DNA from: Chitinophagaceae bacterium UBA1953
GTDB lineage: Bacteria > Bacteroidota > Bacteroidia > Chitinophagales > Chitinophagaceae
NCBI GenBank assembly: GCA_002336115.1
Contig: DDEN01000032.1
Location: 1-64,000 of the forward strand
Direction of reading: 5' to 3'
Length of the DNA: 64,000 nucleotides
Part shown: positions 25,575-35,122 of the stretch, one piece after another
How the letters are laid out: each line of letters begins with the position of its first letter
Numbering within the stretch: the first letter of the stretch is position 1
Position numbers and translations under genes: made by a program
Notes under the pieces: generated by a model
Told to the model about the DNA's origin: nothing
Database searches by the model: none
The model's input: the letters and a program-made list of their open reading frames with translations, nothing else

Positions 25575-26420
25575 TTAAAAGTTGAGCGTGCCGTTGATAA
25601 AGCCGCCAGAGAACACCGCACCTGTTGTATGCGTGTATCGGAATGCAGCTCCTGCGTAATCGCTTGGGAAGTCGATTACAATAGCTTCTGCACCGCCAAC
25701 ATTCACCGTCATACTGTTTGGTGTACCTGTTCTTGGAGTAATGAGGTTAAACTCAAACTTCTGAGTAGGATGCATTGCAAGCACCGTACCTGTTACGCCC
25801 TGATCAGTATCAATTAATGCGGCAACAAAAGTGAGCGCTGTATCAAACGTTGTAGTACCTCCTGATGTAACACCTGCCAAAGGCCATACATGGCGTTCGG
25901 GCATAAACTTATTTTTCCAGGTAATAACAACCTGGTACTTCTGAATTTCTGTTTCACCCCTGCCAAGTACAATGTTTGCTTTTACACTTGCAATAATGCC
26001 ATCAGCTCCGCCAAATACATGGCCAGAACGTGTAACAAAGCGCACATTCATTTCACCACCACATTGCAACTGGCGAAATGCATCATGGTTCTGCTGGTTT
26101 GATTCATCCACGTCGGCATTAACAGTAAATGTCCGGTCAATCACAAGCTTGCGCTGACCTGAAATCGTTACTTCGCTGTCCTGTGCTGCAGGCATATCGC
26201 CTGTAACCCTTATCTGGCGCAATGCGTCTGCTCCAACAGATGTATTACTGATACGGCTGTTCCATTCCACCACACTTGCCATATTTGAAATGGGAGCACT
26301 TTCCGGTTTACCAAAAAGCAGGTACTCAATTTCAGACAGAAGTACCTCCGGGTTGCAATCCGTGAATGACATTACAGGCAACGGCGTCGCACAATTTGCG
26401 GGACACGTAGGATTTGCCAT
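25575..26420 (-). CDS. Phage structural protein (281 aa), possible tail tube or tail-associated
   Basis: Unrecognised 281-aa protein. The central part (about 95-190: KLVIDRTFTVNADVDE, FVTRSGHVFGGADGIIASVKANIVLGRG, YQVVITWKNKFMPERHVWP) looks like a compact beta sandwich and the C-terminus like an Ig-like domain. No gene between the tail terminator and the chaperones is large enough for a tail-tube protein, so this one is a candidate although it lies downstream of the tape measure. It has its own leader of about 150 bases. Confidence 0.45.
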   Translation of the reverse strand: MANPTCPANCATPLPVMSFTDCNPEVLLSEIEYLLFGKPESAPISNMASVVEWNSRISNTSVGADALRQIRVTGDMPAAQDSEVTISGQRKLVIDRTFTVNADVDESNQQNHDAFRQLQCGGEMNVRFVTRSGHVFGGADGIIASVKANIVLGRGETEIQKYQVVITWKNKFMPERHVWPLAGVTSGGTTTFDTALTFVAALIDTDQGVTGTVLAMHPTQKFEFNLITPRTGTPNSMTVNVGGAEAIVIDFPSDYAGAAFRYTHTTGAVFSGGFINGTLNF

Positions 26421-26576
26421 TTTTAAAAATTTAGATGTTAAAAAAAGTCCGTCAAAGCATTCAACCGAAAAATTCCATCGTGGTTATACTCGCACGCAGA
26501 GCCAGGGGAGACAGTAACGTCTGATAAAATACTACTACAATATTAAATCAAAAATTATAATAGTAATAAAAATTTA

Positions 26577-27770
26577 TTAAATCACACATACGGCCGATCC
26601 GGTAACAACAACCGTAATAGTTTGTTTCGTTCCCTCGTACGGGATGCCAAACAGCGTGCAAACTGGTATAATATCAATTGTATGCGTACCATTCGGGAAA
26701 CCATACAGCGAAAATGATTTAGTGCTGCCGGGCAATACTTCATCTGCTCTTTTCTGGCAGAAAGTAAATGGTGGCTGTACCAGCGCAACATCTTTGACCC
26801 TTATTTCATCAGGATCGTTCCCAACAATATCCCAGGTGAATGCAATGGTGCCGTCTGCATCGTTCAGTGCCGCAGCAGTTGCATTGGCAATAACACTGTT
26901 GCACCCGTCCACTAATTGCATTTTATCGCAGCATGAAGTGTTCAGGTATTGTGTATCCTGCTGAAATTTCAATACATAATTATACAGGTTTTCCAGTTCA
27001 TTAATGGTAACAGTGGCTTTTGCATTACGCATCTGTGAGCTGTAATGCGCTTTCGGTAATATGACGTTTATTTTTTTATGCAGCGTCATCAATACCATCG
27101 CATCAGCAAGGTAAAACGGCAACAAATCTTCAATCACTAAGTTGTCAACATACTTCTGGAGTGATGGCATAAAGTTTTTCAGCCCATCCTCATATCCTTC
27201 TTCTTCAATGGATGGCTCTTCTTTTGAGACTGATGATTCAAGAAATACCACATTCTTCCAGCCGGTCTGGTACAATATTGGTCCAAGGTCGCATCCATCA
27301 TTACTCCATTCAAGTTTTGTGTATGGTATTGAACTGTTGGTCCAGCTAAAAGCGTCACATGGCACATAAAACACTTCACTGAAATAAGACTTGCCGTTAA
27401 CAATAATTTCGAGATAGTACCAACCTTCGGCCATTTCAAAATATTCAAGCGTAAGATCAACAGCAAGCATAAATCTTCCGCCATAGTAAGTAATATATTC
27501 GTACCCGTCACTACTCCGCTTACGTTCAAGCAGCCCAATGGCTCCATTAAGATCATAAGCAACTGTATCATCCAGCCGCCGCACTTTCCACCCGTTTATT
27601 ACAAATGATCCTCCTGTTGCAACGGGTACACGAAACTGGAAGGGCAATGGAGTATCTCTTGGAGTGATGAGATGATATGAATGCACTTCATTCTTTCCCT
27701 TTACAAACCGGTTTTGCTTATCTAACCGGTCGTATATCCTGAACGCTGTTTTTAATTCTTCGTATATCAT
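26577..27770 (-). CDS. Distal tail protein (397 aa)
   Basis: The N-terminal half is beta-rich (FQFRVPVATGGSFVINGWKV, WYYLEIIVNGKSYFSEVFYV) and the C-terminal 90 residues resemble a fibronectin-III/Ig-like domain (TIAFTWDIVGNDPDEIRV, FPNGTHTIDIIPVC). It starts four bases inside the stop of the 801-aa gene (ATGA). Likely a baseplate or tail-tip component. No enzymatic motif. Confidence 0.55.
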   Translation of the reverse strand: MIYEELKTAFRIYDRLDKQNRFVKGKNEVHSYHLITPRDTPLPFQFRVPVATGGSFVINGWKVRRLDDTVAYDLNGAIGLLERKRSSDGYEYITYYGGRFMLAVDLTLEYFEMAEGWYYLEIIVNGKSYFSEVFYVPCDAFSWTNSSIPYTKLEWSNDGCDLGPILYQTGWKNVVFLESSVSKEEPSIEEEGYEDGLKNFMPSLQKYVDNLVIEDLLPFYLADAMVLMTLHKKINVILPKAHYSSQMRNAKATVTINELENLYNYVLKFQQDTQYLNTSCCDKMQLVDGCNSVIANATAAALNDADGTIAFTWDIVGNDPDEIRVKDVALVQPPFTFCQKRADEVLPGSTKSFSLYGFPNGTHTIDIIPVCTLFGIPYEGTKQTITVVVTGSAVCVI

Positions 27771-30172
27771 AAGTTTACATTAATAACGCTTGATAATGGA
27801 CCATACAACCCCTCTGCGCATTTCCACCTGAATTGGAACTTGTATAAACCGTGTGTAGGACCGATCTGGTACGGTATTTTTTCTTTATATACCTTAATGA
27901 AGGTATATGCCCCCATGACTGTGATGAATCCAAACGGTTCTGCATAGAAACTAACACCATCAGGCCGCTGTACCAATATTTCGACCTGATGTAAGTAATC
28001 AATACTTGGTATTTTGAAATGGAAACAACTATTTGTTGAGGTATAATCTGTGTACTGCATTGTTGGCACTCCCGTACATGTCATTGGCGGAACGTTAACA
28101 GTAACAGTAGCACTCCACTCGCTATGGCCAAAATCACAAATCACTTTCTTACGAAAAATATAAGACCCTTCAACGAGTGTTCCGATATTAACAGCAGCAA
28201 TGCCGTTACCTTCTGTAACAGTAGCCATTGAGTTCCACACGCCGCTACCTGCAAACTGCCACTGCAGTTCCGTTGTATAAGTTAAGCTGTCGGTAAACTG
28301 TGTATTGAAATACAAATTATTACCATCCCTATGGTCAAATGTAAAGGATACCGGTGCTGAACAGATGAATGCAACCACTTCGCTCCGGTACAATGGGCTT
28401 ATTTCAAGCGTTTCGGCAAACAGATTGTAAACTGCATTGCCAATGATTGCATCGCCCAAAACAGTTTTTACATAGTCAGTAATTTTAAGACCATCTGTAC
28501 AACAGAATGGCACTGTAATCTTTTCTCCTTTTTTTACCGGCTTGGTTGTTTTAAACACAGTCAACGCATTATTCAGATAGCCTCGTTTCTGTGGACGCTC
28601 CCATTTCCAGTAATCACGATGAAGATGTGCCCATGAGAGTGAGTTATTCAATCGGTGCCTTGATTCTAAAATTCCATTCTCCCTTAAAATAAAATAATCA
28701 GTACCCACTTTTTCGCAAGCCATCAGCACAAATCCGTCATCACTTACTTTGCCGTTATCGTTCCCGTCTGCATCACGTATGCCACTGTTTAAACACCACT
28801 GTGCATCAGTTGTAATTATCTCCGTGCGTATATTTTCTTTTTTGCCTTTTTCAAAACAGGCTCCTTTGTATTCAATGGGTACACCTGTAAAATCAGCGAA
28901 ATGCTGTTCCATCATTTCAAATACTTCCTGTTCAGGAAGCGATTCGGTTGCATAGCTGTATTTTTTCGATTGCTTAAACCTGCTATACTTTGGAAGTGTG
29001 GTATCAAGCCCCTGGTAGCGGCTGAAATAACTTACATGTTCAATGCGGAAGAAATTATCATCCACAGCAAATTTCAGGTTGTAGGTATTGCAAAGCGCAT
29101 CAATCAATTTTGCCCAGGTAATAAGCGCCTTGGTTGCATTTGCAAAATCAACGGGCCGTTTTACATCGCTCTTTTGATATAGAATATTCTCAAATGTTTT
29201 TTTAGCTGGCAGTTCAGGATAAGCAATATTGAATGGAATGTCGTTATTGATCTGGAACAGGTTACTCTGCACCGGCTTACCGCAATACTCATTCGCAAAC
29301 CATGCTAACACATCCCGCAAAAGAAAACCATTGTCAATCTGTGTAATACCACTTTCTGCACCTCCTAACACCATGCTGGTAAACATATTGCCGGGATGAT
29401 CTTCAGGAAAGTAAACGCTGTCTCTTCTCCCACCACCTGCATCGCCGCCACCTCCATCATTGCTCACAAGTATTTTGTTATGTAACAAACATTGTCGCAC
29501 ATATACTCTCGTATTATCAATACCACACCTGTCTTCAAGCAATATCCACTCGTTTGATGGTAACGTTTCTGGGCACGTAACAATCAGTTTTTCCCGTGCG
29601 TATTTATATTCAAATGGAGATGCACTGTTAGGCCTGTAATACCAATACAATGCCCATCCTTTTGTTTCGGGGTTGGCTTCTGTAAAGGCAGATGCTTTAA
29701 AGAAATCACGTCTTGCGGATGATGTGTAAGAAACATATTCAAGCGTACCACGTATGATCTTGGCCAGCCGCAACGTGGTAATTTTTTCAAACAGGTTTAC
29801 CTCTATCTTCTTGTTGTCGTCATAACAATCATAAGGGGTGGCCATGTCAAGTTTCAACGTCGCTTCGCACCTGTCAGGATCAATATCCGCATTCACCATA
29901 TTGATCCTTGCTGTTTCAAAAGCTGCGAAATCAGTTCCGCATTTACGCAAAATATCCAGCTCAATGAACTCACAACGGTTCACACTGTTTTCAAAGTCGT
30001 AAATAAATTTAAAATTATCTCCTCTCAGCACTATTTTTTTGCTGAATTTTTTACCATAAGAAAAGCGGTTGTCTTCAGCAAGATCATAGCTTATACTGCT
30101 GCCAGCAATATTTGCCGGGAACACCTCCCTGCTTACAGCGCCTATTTTTAAGATGTATTTATACAGGCTCAT
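27767..30172 (-). CDS. Tail tip / baseplate hub-like protein (801 aa)
   Basis: A large structural protein directly downstream of the tape measure (ATGA overlap), the usual place for distal-tail and tail-associated hub proteins. The first 140 residues resemble a Dit-like tail-tip start (YILKIGAVSREVFPANI, FSYGKKFSKKIVLRG). The C-terminal 200 residues contain at least one FN3-like unit (TVTEGNGIAAVNIGTLVEGSY, WSATVTVNV). FN3 units in tail-tip proteins often aid weak glycan binding. Role inferred from position and layout. Confidence 0.6.
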   Translation of the reverse strand: MSLYKYILKIGAVSREVFPANIAGSSISYDLAEDNRFSYGKKFSKKIVLRGDNFKFIYDFENSVNRCEFIELDILRKCGTDFAAFETARINMVNADIDPDRCEATLKLDMATPYDCYDDNKKIEVNLFEKITTLRLAKIIRGTLEYVSYTSSARRDFFKASAFTEANPETKGWALYWYYRPNSASPFEYKYAREKLIVTCPETLPSNEWILLEDRCGIDNTRVYVRQCLLHNKILVSNDGGGGDAGGGRRDSVYFPEDHPGNMFTSMVLGGAESGITQIDNGFLLRDVLAWFANEYCGKPVQSNLFQINNDIPFNIAYPELPAKKTFENILYQKSDVKRPVDFANATKALITWAKLIDALCNTYNLKFAVDDNFFRIEHVSYFSRYQGLDTTLPKYSRFKQSKKYSYATESLPEQEVFEMMEQHFADFTGVPIEYKGACFEKGKKENIRTEIITTDAQWCLNSGIRDADGNDNGKVSDDGFVLMACEKVGTDYFILRENGILESRHRLNNSLSWAHLHRDYWKWERPQKRGYLNNALTVFKTTKPVKKGEKITVPFCCTDGLKITDYVKTVLGDAIIGNAVYNLFAETLEISPLYRSEVVAFICSAPVSFTFDHRDGNNLYFNTQFTDSLTYTTELQWQFAGSGVWNSMATVTEGNGIAAVNIGTLVEGSYIFRKKVICDFGHSEWSATVTVNVPPMTCTGVPTMQYTDYTSTNSCFHFKIPSIDYLHQVEILVQRPDGVSFYAEPFGFITVMGAYTFIKVYKEKIPYQIGPTHGLYKFQFRWKCAEGLYGPLSSVINVNL

Positions 30173-33100
30173 TGTTCCATTATTTTTCTGGTTCTGTTAC
30201 CCTCACGTTCAATACGGTAACCGTCATGATATTCGGTTGTTTTTTCCGTATTTGAGGCGATGCGTTCCAGCAGACGGTTTTGGTTTTTAAGCTCACCTTT
30301 CAGATGGTGATCCTGCTGCGTTACATTATTTGCGTTATTGTAAGTTACCTGCTCGTACTGGCGTACTATTTTTTCAGGCAAATCATCCTGTAAACGAATG
30401 CCCAACGGCTCCAGCATACGTTGTAACTGAGGCACAGACATGGCTGATAACTGATCATCATTAATTGCCTTCAGTAATGGGTCATACTTAGCCGAGCTTT
30501 TACGGTTAACCACCCATTCGCCTTCTTCTATCTCTAAAATATCAGGATCATTACCGTCTATGGATTGATATTTATTACCACCAGAGCTGTGGCGGTTGCC
30601 AGATGCAACCCTGCGGCCTTTTTCTGCCTTGCTTACAGCATTGAAAGCGGCCACTTTTGAAGCAACAAAAGCACCTATCATTAAAGACACAGCGGCAATA
30701 CCAAGTCCAACGCCAATAATGGGAATAGCAGAAAATCCCTTCATAATTTCCGACCCGGCAGTGATCAGGTTTGATACCTGGGCAATACCATCAGCAACAA
30801 TAGCTGTTTTTTGCAAAGCCTCTTTTTTCTTCTGCGCCTCCTGCTGTACTTTTAATTCTTCTTCCTTCTGCTTTTTTAAATCATTCAGCTTCTGTTGTTC
30901 CAGTCCAAGATTATTGGCATAACCATCCTCAGCCAGTTGCTTTTCACGGTCCACCGCTTTTTCCTGCGCCGATAGTTCATCTTCTATCAACTGTAGTCGT
31001 TCCTTGCTTTTCTGCACTTCCTGATCCTGTAATTGAACAAGAGAACTTACTAAAGATTCAATTGCATCCTTTGTTATATTAAGCGCCTTTGCAAATGCCT
31101 TATTGTTTTCAGGGCTTCCTAAATCGATACCGAGTAATTCAAAAATATCTTTCTCTTTACCTTTTTTCTTTTTTATTTCATTCTCTGCATCCTGGATCGT
31201 TTTTTTCAGTTGCGCAATCTGCAATGCATTTTCTGCATTCCCCGATGCTTCCAATATGGCCAGCCGCTTTTTACCAAACTCAATAATAATGTTCAGCTTG
31301 TTGGTTTCTTTCACCCGTTCAAGCTGCCCCTGGGTGAGCCCTTTAATCTTTATCAGTTCATTCTGCGCAATGGCAAGGTCTTCGGCCTCCTGCAATTGTT
31401 TCAGCGAGTATTTTTGTTTAATGGCCAGCGTTTCCTTTTCCATCTTTTCCGTTACCTGTTTCGACTGGTCGTCATAAAAGATATTCACTGCTGCAACCTG
31501 TATTGGATTTTTTGCAAGTGCCAGGTTCTTTTTCCGGGATTCTTCGATGGATTTGAAAATAGCATCGTACTTATCTGTTAACTGCTGAATTTCCTTGTCC
31601 TCATCCTTCAGCAACACATTATTGATTGCCTTCTGAGTAGCTTCAAATGATTTTATGGCATCTTCATAATATTTCAGATCAATAGCCAGTAGTTTAGCAG
31701 TATGAGTGATTTTTTCCTGCTCAATTATTTTGCTTTGCAATTGGATTAATTGGGTAATCTGTGCTATTTCTTTTTGCTTGTCGGCTGTAGATTTTTTGGA
31801 AGAAAGCACTTTTTCAACTTCGGCATTATATTGCTTAATACTGTTTATTGCCTTTGAATTCAAATCATCAAACCTTGCATTTTCAATTGCAATTTCTTTT
31901 TCTCTGCCGTCTTTTAATACGGCTACACGTAAATCAACCAGTTGTTTTTCAAGAGCTATAATCTGAGAAGAGCGATCTTTAAATGCTTCGACAGTTTTAT
32001 TTTTTTCTGTTTTTGTTGGTTCGTAGTCGAATTTAAAGTCTTTAGCTATTTTAGCAGCCTCTTTCGTGAATCTATCAGCAATTCCTTTATATGCATCTGA
32101 TTGTTCCTGCGCCTTATCTATGGCTTTTTGCTTTCTTTTTTCTTGCTCATTGTCGATTGATTTTTCAACGTCATGCAATTGTTGCTCATTTAACGTGATC
32201 CCTGTTTGGTAGTTTTGATACATTGAAGTAAAATCAGTTACCCCTTTAAAATCGCTGCTTTCTTTTAACCTTGTGTTTTCGGCCTCAAATGCTGCTGCCG
32301 CAGATTTTTCAAGGGCTAAATTAGCAGCAGCTTTATAAAGTGTGAATTTTACATAGGCATCTGCATTTCTGGCTAATGATTGTTCAACTTCATCAAGGGT
32401 TTTTGCGCTACCCGCAGTTTTGCCCATTGTCTCATTGTACTCTTTAATAACAACATTTTTATCAATGAATCCGTCCTTTGCAAGTGCGACATCTAATTTT
32501 AACTTACTTACATTAGCCGCTACCTCAACATATTTCTGTTTTGATTCTGTAAGTATGTCCGATTGTTTTACAAGCTCTTTATTTGATTCAAACAATGGTT
32601 TAACCAAGTTAATAAGCTCTTCGCTGATAGCTCCAAGAATACCGGCTATACCAATTCCTGGAAGAACATAAGCTATTTGTCTTAGACCGCTGAATGCTTT
32701 TGTGAGGGCATTATTTGTACCAGTTCCCGACAACCCTGCCTGAGCTTCCATTTTTTTCAGTTCAGCAGTAGCAACAGCAACTTCTTTGGCCAGGTATTTA
32801 CCAACATTTGAATTTCTGGCCGCCGTATCAAGCGAAGCAATTTCAGCTTTTAAATTTTTTAGTCCTGCTCTTGCTTCTAATATACTACCCTCTGGTATTA
32901 CCTCAACCTTCTTACCTTTTTTGTTTGACAGATCATCCTGCAATTGCCTGATTTGTGTTCTCAGTTTTTCAATTTCTGCCGCATAAACCCTTGCTTTATT
33001 TGCATCCAATGAATTTGATTGAGATTGTTTCAATTCATCAAACTGTTTTTTTAGCTCGCCAATGATCTGCTTCTGCTCCATCTGCATTTTAAGAGCTTTC

Positions 33101-33276
33101 GACAGTTCTGCCTGATATTCGTCAGCTCCTTTTGCAGCTTGCTGAAATGATTCGGACATTTCCTTTTTACTGGATGCATTTGCATCACGTATCTCAACAA
33201 ACTCCTGCTTTATTTGCTTCAGTTCCTTTAGCAGATCACCTGCACCAGCTGCAAACTCAAATTGAATGTCGGCCAT
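30169..33276 (-). CDS. Tape measure protein
   Basis: A 1035-aa protein, mostly alpha-helical coiled coil, with a hydrophobic patch at about 205-220 (IAYVLPGIGIAGILGAI) and a second at about 835-880 (GFSAIPIIGVGLGIAAVSLMIGAFVAS). This is the classic layout of the protein that sets tail length and enters the membrane during DNA injection. At the usual 1.5 angstrom per residue, a tail of roughly 150 nm is implied. It overlaps the end of the frameshifted chaperone extension and is followed by an ATGA overlap. Confidence 0.88.
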   Translation of the reverse strand: MADIQFEFAAGAGDLLKELKQIKQEFVEIRDANASSKKEMSESFQQAAKGADEYQAELSKALKMQMEQKQIIGELKKQFDELKQSQSNSLDANKARVYAAEIEKLRTQIRQLQDDLSNKKGKKVEVIPEGSILEARAGLKNLKAEIASLDTAARNSNVGKYLAKEVAVATAELKKMEAQAGLSGTGTNNALTKAFSGLRQIAYVLPGIGIAGILGAISEELINLVKPLFESNKELVKQSDILTESKQKYVEVAANVSKLKLDVALAKDGFIDKNVVIKEYNETMGKTAGSAKTLDEVEQSLARNADAYVKFTLYKAAANLALEKSAAAAFEAENTRLKESSDFKGVTDFTSMYQNYQTGITLNEQQLHDVEKSIDNEQEKRKQKAIDKAQEQSDAYKGIADRFTKEAAKIAKDFKFDYEPTKTEKNKTVEAFKDRSSQIIALEKQLVDLRVAVLKDGREKEIAIENARFDDLNSKAINSIKQYNAEVEKVLSSKKSTADKQKEIAQITQLIQLQSKIIEQEKITHTAKLLAIDLKYYEDAIKSFEATQKAINNVLLKDEDKEIQQLTDKYDAIFKSIEESRKKNLALAKNPIQVAAVNIFYDDQSKQVTEKMEKETLAIKQKYSLKQLQEAEDLAIAQNELIKIKGLTQGQLERVKETNKLNIIIEFGKKRLAILEASGNAENALQIAQLKKTIQDAENEIKKKKGKEKDIFELLGIDLGSPENNKAFAKALNITKDAIESLVSSLVQLQDQEVQKSKERLQLIEDELSAQEKAVDREKQLAEDGYANNLGLEQQKLNDLKKQKEEELKVQQEAQKKKEALQKTAIVADGIAQVSNLITAGSEIMKGFSAIPIIGVGLGIAAVSLMIGAFVASKVAAFNAVSKAEKGRRVASGNRHSSGGNKYQSIDGNDPDILEIEEGEWVVNRKSSAKYDPLLKAINDDQLSAMSVPQLQRMLEPLGIRLQDDLPEKIVRQYEQVTYNNANNVTQQDHHLKGELKNQNRLLERIASNTEKTTEYHDGYRIEREGNRTRKIMEQ

Positions 33277-33556
33277 GTTGTTGCTTTTGTTTTATTGATT
33301 TCTCAAAATTTTTAAGCAGGGAAAAAAACTCCACCACTTCCGTTCCTTTCAAACTGTCGTACTGTGTTTTATCTCCGCTGCACATCACCCACCACAAATC
33401 TGTCCAGTACTTATTCTTCTGTATCACATCCAGGTGGATGTAGGATGGTTTCTTTGGTTGTTTCAGCTCACCAGATCGCCTGTTGAAGTAGCCTGGATGA
33501 GTTTCCTGTAACGTTCTTTGAAGCCGGGTAAAGAACTGATGGCGAATGAAAAAAAA
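33257..33556 (-). CDS. Frameshifted extension of the tail assembly chaperone (GT-like)
   Basis: From the run of eight T residues on the minus strand (33549-33556), the -1 frame stays open to a TGA at 33257-33259, about 97 codons. It encodes a plausible protein (LKQPKKPSYIHLDVIQKNKY, WTDLWWVMCSGDKTQYDSL, VVEFFSLLKNFEKSI). It has no good start of its own and overlaps the tape-measure start by about 20 bases. This is the arrangement of gpG/gpGT chaperones: a slip on T-TTT-TTT would give a fusion of about 229 aa. The frameshift is inferred from frame, slippery sequence and position. Confidence 0.7.
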   Translation of the reverse strand, partial: FFFIRHQFFTRLQRTLQETHPGYFNRRSGELKQPKKPSYIHLDVIQKNKYWTDLWWVMCSGDKTQYDSLKGTEVVEFFSLLKNFEKSIKQKQQHGRHSI

Positions 33557-33945
33557 GGCTGAAAGTCCAGGCCCTCCTTTTGCCAGTCGTCAATCTTCTT
33601 ATTCATCATATCATCGGTAATCGTCTTACGGTCTTCGCCTTCCGCATTTATAAACAAGGCACAATAGCGAAATACATGCGGCTTTTTAAAACCAATCTGC
33701 TGCACACCGTTAATGATATTGTACAGTTTCACATAAGCATCGCCCTGCTTTTGCGCATTAATGTCGTCCATGGCATTTCGCACATGATCAAACACCTCAG
33801 CAAATGACCGTCCGAAACCAAGTTCCACCTCTATTTCTTCAAACTTCCGGTAACGTTCAATGCTCAATGTGCTTTCAATAAAATACTTGATTCCGTTTGC
33901 TTCAAATTGTTTTGCTTCGAGATCAATTGTTTTTAATTCCTGCAT
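33463..33945 (-). CDS. Tail assembly chaperone (G-like)
   Basis: A 160-aa protein upstream of the tape measure, mixed alpha/beta (YFIESTLSIERYRKFEEIEV, FGRSFAEVFDHVRNAM), with a poly-T slippery site near codon 131. In long-tailed phages a short chaperone and its frameshifted longer form coat the tape measure before tail-tube polymerisation; the position, size and frameshift fit. Gene spacing to the upstream 68-aa gene is three bases. Confidence 0.7.
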   Translation of the reverse strand: MQELKTIDLEAKQFEANGIKYFIESTLSIERYRKFEEIEVELGFGRSFAEVFDHVRNAMDDINAQKQGDAYVKLYNIINGVQQIGFKKPHVFRYCALFINAEGEDRKTITDDMMNKKIDDWQKEGLDFQPFFSFAISSLPGFKERYRKLIQATSTGDLVS

Positions 33946-33948
33946 GGT

Positions 33949-34155
33949 TTATACTTTAGTTTTTAAAACGATGTTCTCCACTTCCGAAATCTCAAAATCA
34001 AAATGCTTGCTGGTGGATACACCCACACAAAGCATATACAGAATACTTCCCTGTGTAATTTCATACCCGTAAACGATGCGTGCTTCCTGCTCTTTATCAG
34101 TAACCAGGTAAACGGCCTGACCAATTTCAAATTTTATATCAAACACCATCATCAT
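33949..34155 (-). CDS. Small phage protein (68 aa)
   Basis: An acidic, beta-rich 68-aa protein (KFEIGQAVYLVTDKEQEARI, VYGYEITQGSILYMLCVGV) resembling a small SH3-like barrel. It overlaps the upstream membrane-protein gene by four bases (ATGA). Function unknown; conserved-looking accessory in the tail block. Confidence 0.55.
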   Translation of the reverse strand: MMMVFDIKFEIGQAVYLVTDKEQEARIVYGYEITQGSILYMLCVGVSTSKHFDFEISEVENIVLKTKV

Positions 34156-34496
34156 AGTATGTACTTGTTAAAGAATGATTTGATGCATAGCGTCATCAGA
34201 ATTGCCATGCAGATCACAAACACATGATGCCCGGCATGATAGCCATGATGAAAGGACCAGATCAAATAACTCCACAAAGCCATCTGCCCGGCTACACACT
34301 TGCTACAGCCGATTAAAGGCTTATACAACCAGTGTTCGCTTACCACTTCCCTGCCATTCACTACTTCAACTTTGTACAGCAGATCCCTTAACCATCTGCC
34401 AACAACAGCAAGAACTTCACCCGGGCGTGTAATAATCTCAGCATACACAAACGCCACCACCGCACACATAAACGATATAGATAAAAGCTCTAACAT
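34152..34496 (-). CDS. Small membrane protein (DUF1360-like)
   Basis: A 114-aa protein with an N-terminal helix (LLSISFMCAVVAFVYAEII), a loop with LIGCSKCVAGQMALW and two C-terminal helices. The paired cysteines before a helix resemble small phage membrane proteins of the DUF1360 kind. Why a membrane protein is encoded within the tail block is unclear; it may act in superinfection exclusion. It overlaps the next gene upstream by seven bases. Confidence 0.55.
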   Translation of the reverse strand: MLELLSISFMCAVVAFVYAEIITRPGEVLAVVGRWLRDLLYKVEVVNGREVVSEHWLYKPLIGCSKCVAGQMALWSYLIWSFHHGYHAGHHVFVICMAILMTLCIKSFFNKYIL

Positions 34497-35122
34497 TGGT
34501 CAGGAGTTTTAAGTTGAATTTGATTGATGCAATCAGGATGAATGCAATAAGTCACCTGTAGATCAAGTGCAAAATATTCGTATGGAGGCATGAGGTATTG
34601 AGTTGTGGCCACATCGTATGTGTACTTATCAAAAATCTCTTTACCAGTGCGTGGTATCTTATTCACAGCCACCTGTATCTTCAGGAAATTATTTTGATTG
34701 AATGGATTGCCGGTAAGTCGTGAAATAATATAAGTCATTACCGGCATCGTCAGTTCGTGGCAGGGATTCAAAGCAATATGCTTGGTATTTAGCCACGATA
34801 CAAGCCGCAACTGTGACTTGTATTTGTAATAGATACCATCCCTCCCCAGCGGATCGGTACCCATATCTTCAAAGTACAGAATTCCTTTCCTTGCACTATC
34901 GGGTATCAACGGCATCAATTTTCCCGGTTCCAGGCATTTGCCGTAATCAATAATATCACAGCTCACCGGGAAACGCTGGATCACTTTTCTTCCGTTAGGA
35001 CTACTCGTATCATCCATGATCAGATCTTCCTTTTCCTGAACCGAAACAATGCCGGCATAAATATCAATGAACGACATGTTGCCGATGCGTGTAAGAAGTA
35101 TATGTGCTAAACCTTTGTTCAT
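34490..35122 (-). CDS. Head-tail joining / tail completion protein (210 aa)
   Basis: Unrecognised at family level. It follows the HK97 gp10-like gene with a four-base overlap and precedes the chaperones, a slot normally held by the tail terminator or tail tube. The sequence is mixed with beta strands (VSCDIIDYGKC, GIYYKYKSQLRLVSWL, YFALDLQVTYCI). Assignment is by position. Confidence 0.5.
   Translation of the reverse strand: MNKGLAHILLTRIGNMSFIDIYAGIVSVQEKEDLIMDDTSSPNGRKVIQRFPVSCDIIDYGKCLEPGKLMPLIPDSARKGILYFEDMGTDPLGRDGIYYKYKSQLRLVSWLNTKHIALNPCHELTMPVMTYIISRLTGNPFNQNNFLKIQVAVNKIPRTGKEIFDKYTYDVATTQYLMPPYEYFALDLQVTYCIHPDCINQIQLKTPDQC

Noticed and set aside
21680..26420. Variable repeat in the tail-fibre genes
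   Set aside because: I looked for the conserved flank GGGAGCCCAC and the GFVL...VGSRL protein pattern in the fibre block and found none, so the DGR does not appear to target it.
33132..33443. Plus-strand frame over the chaperone-tape measure junction
   Set aside because: The minus-strand -1 frame there is better supported by position, slippery sequence and composition.
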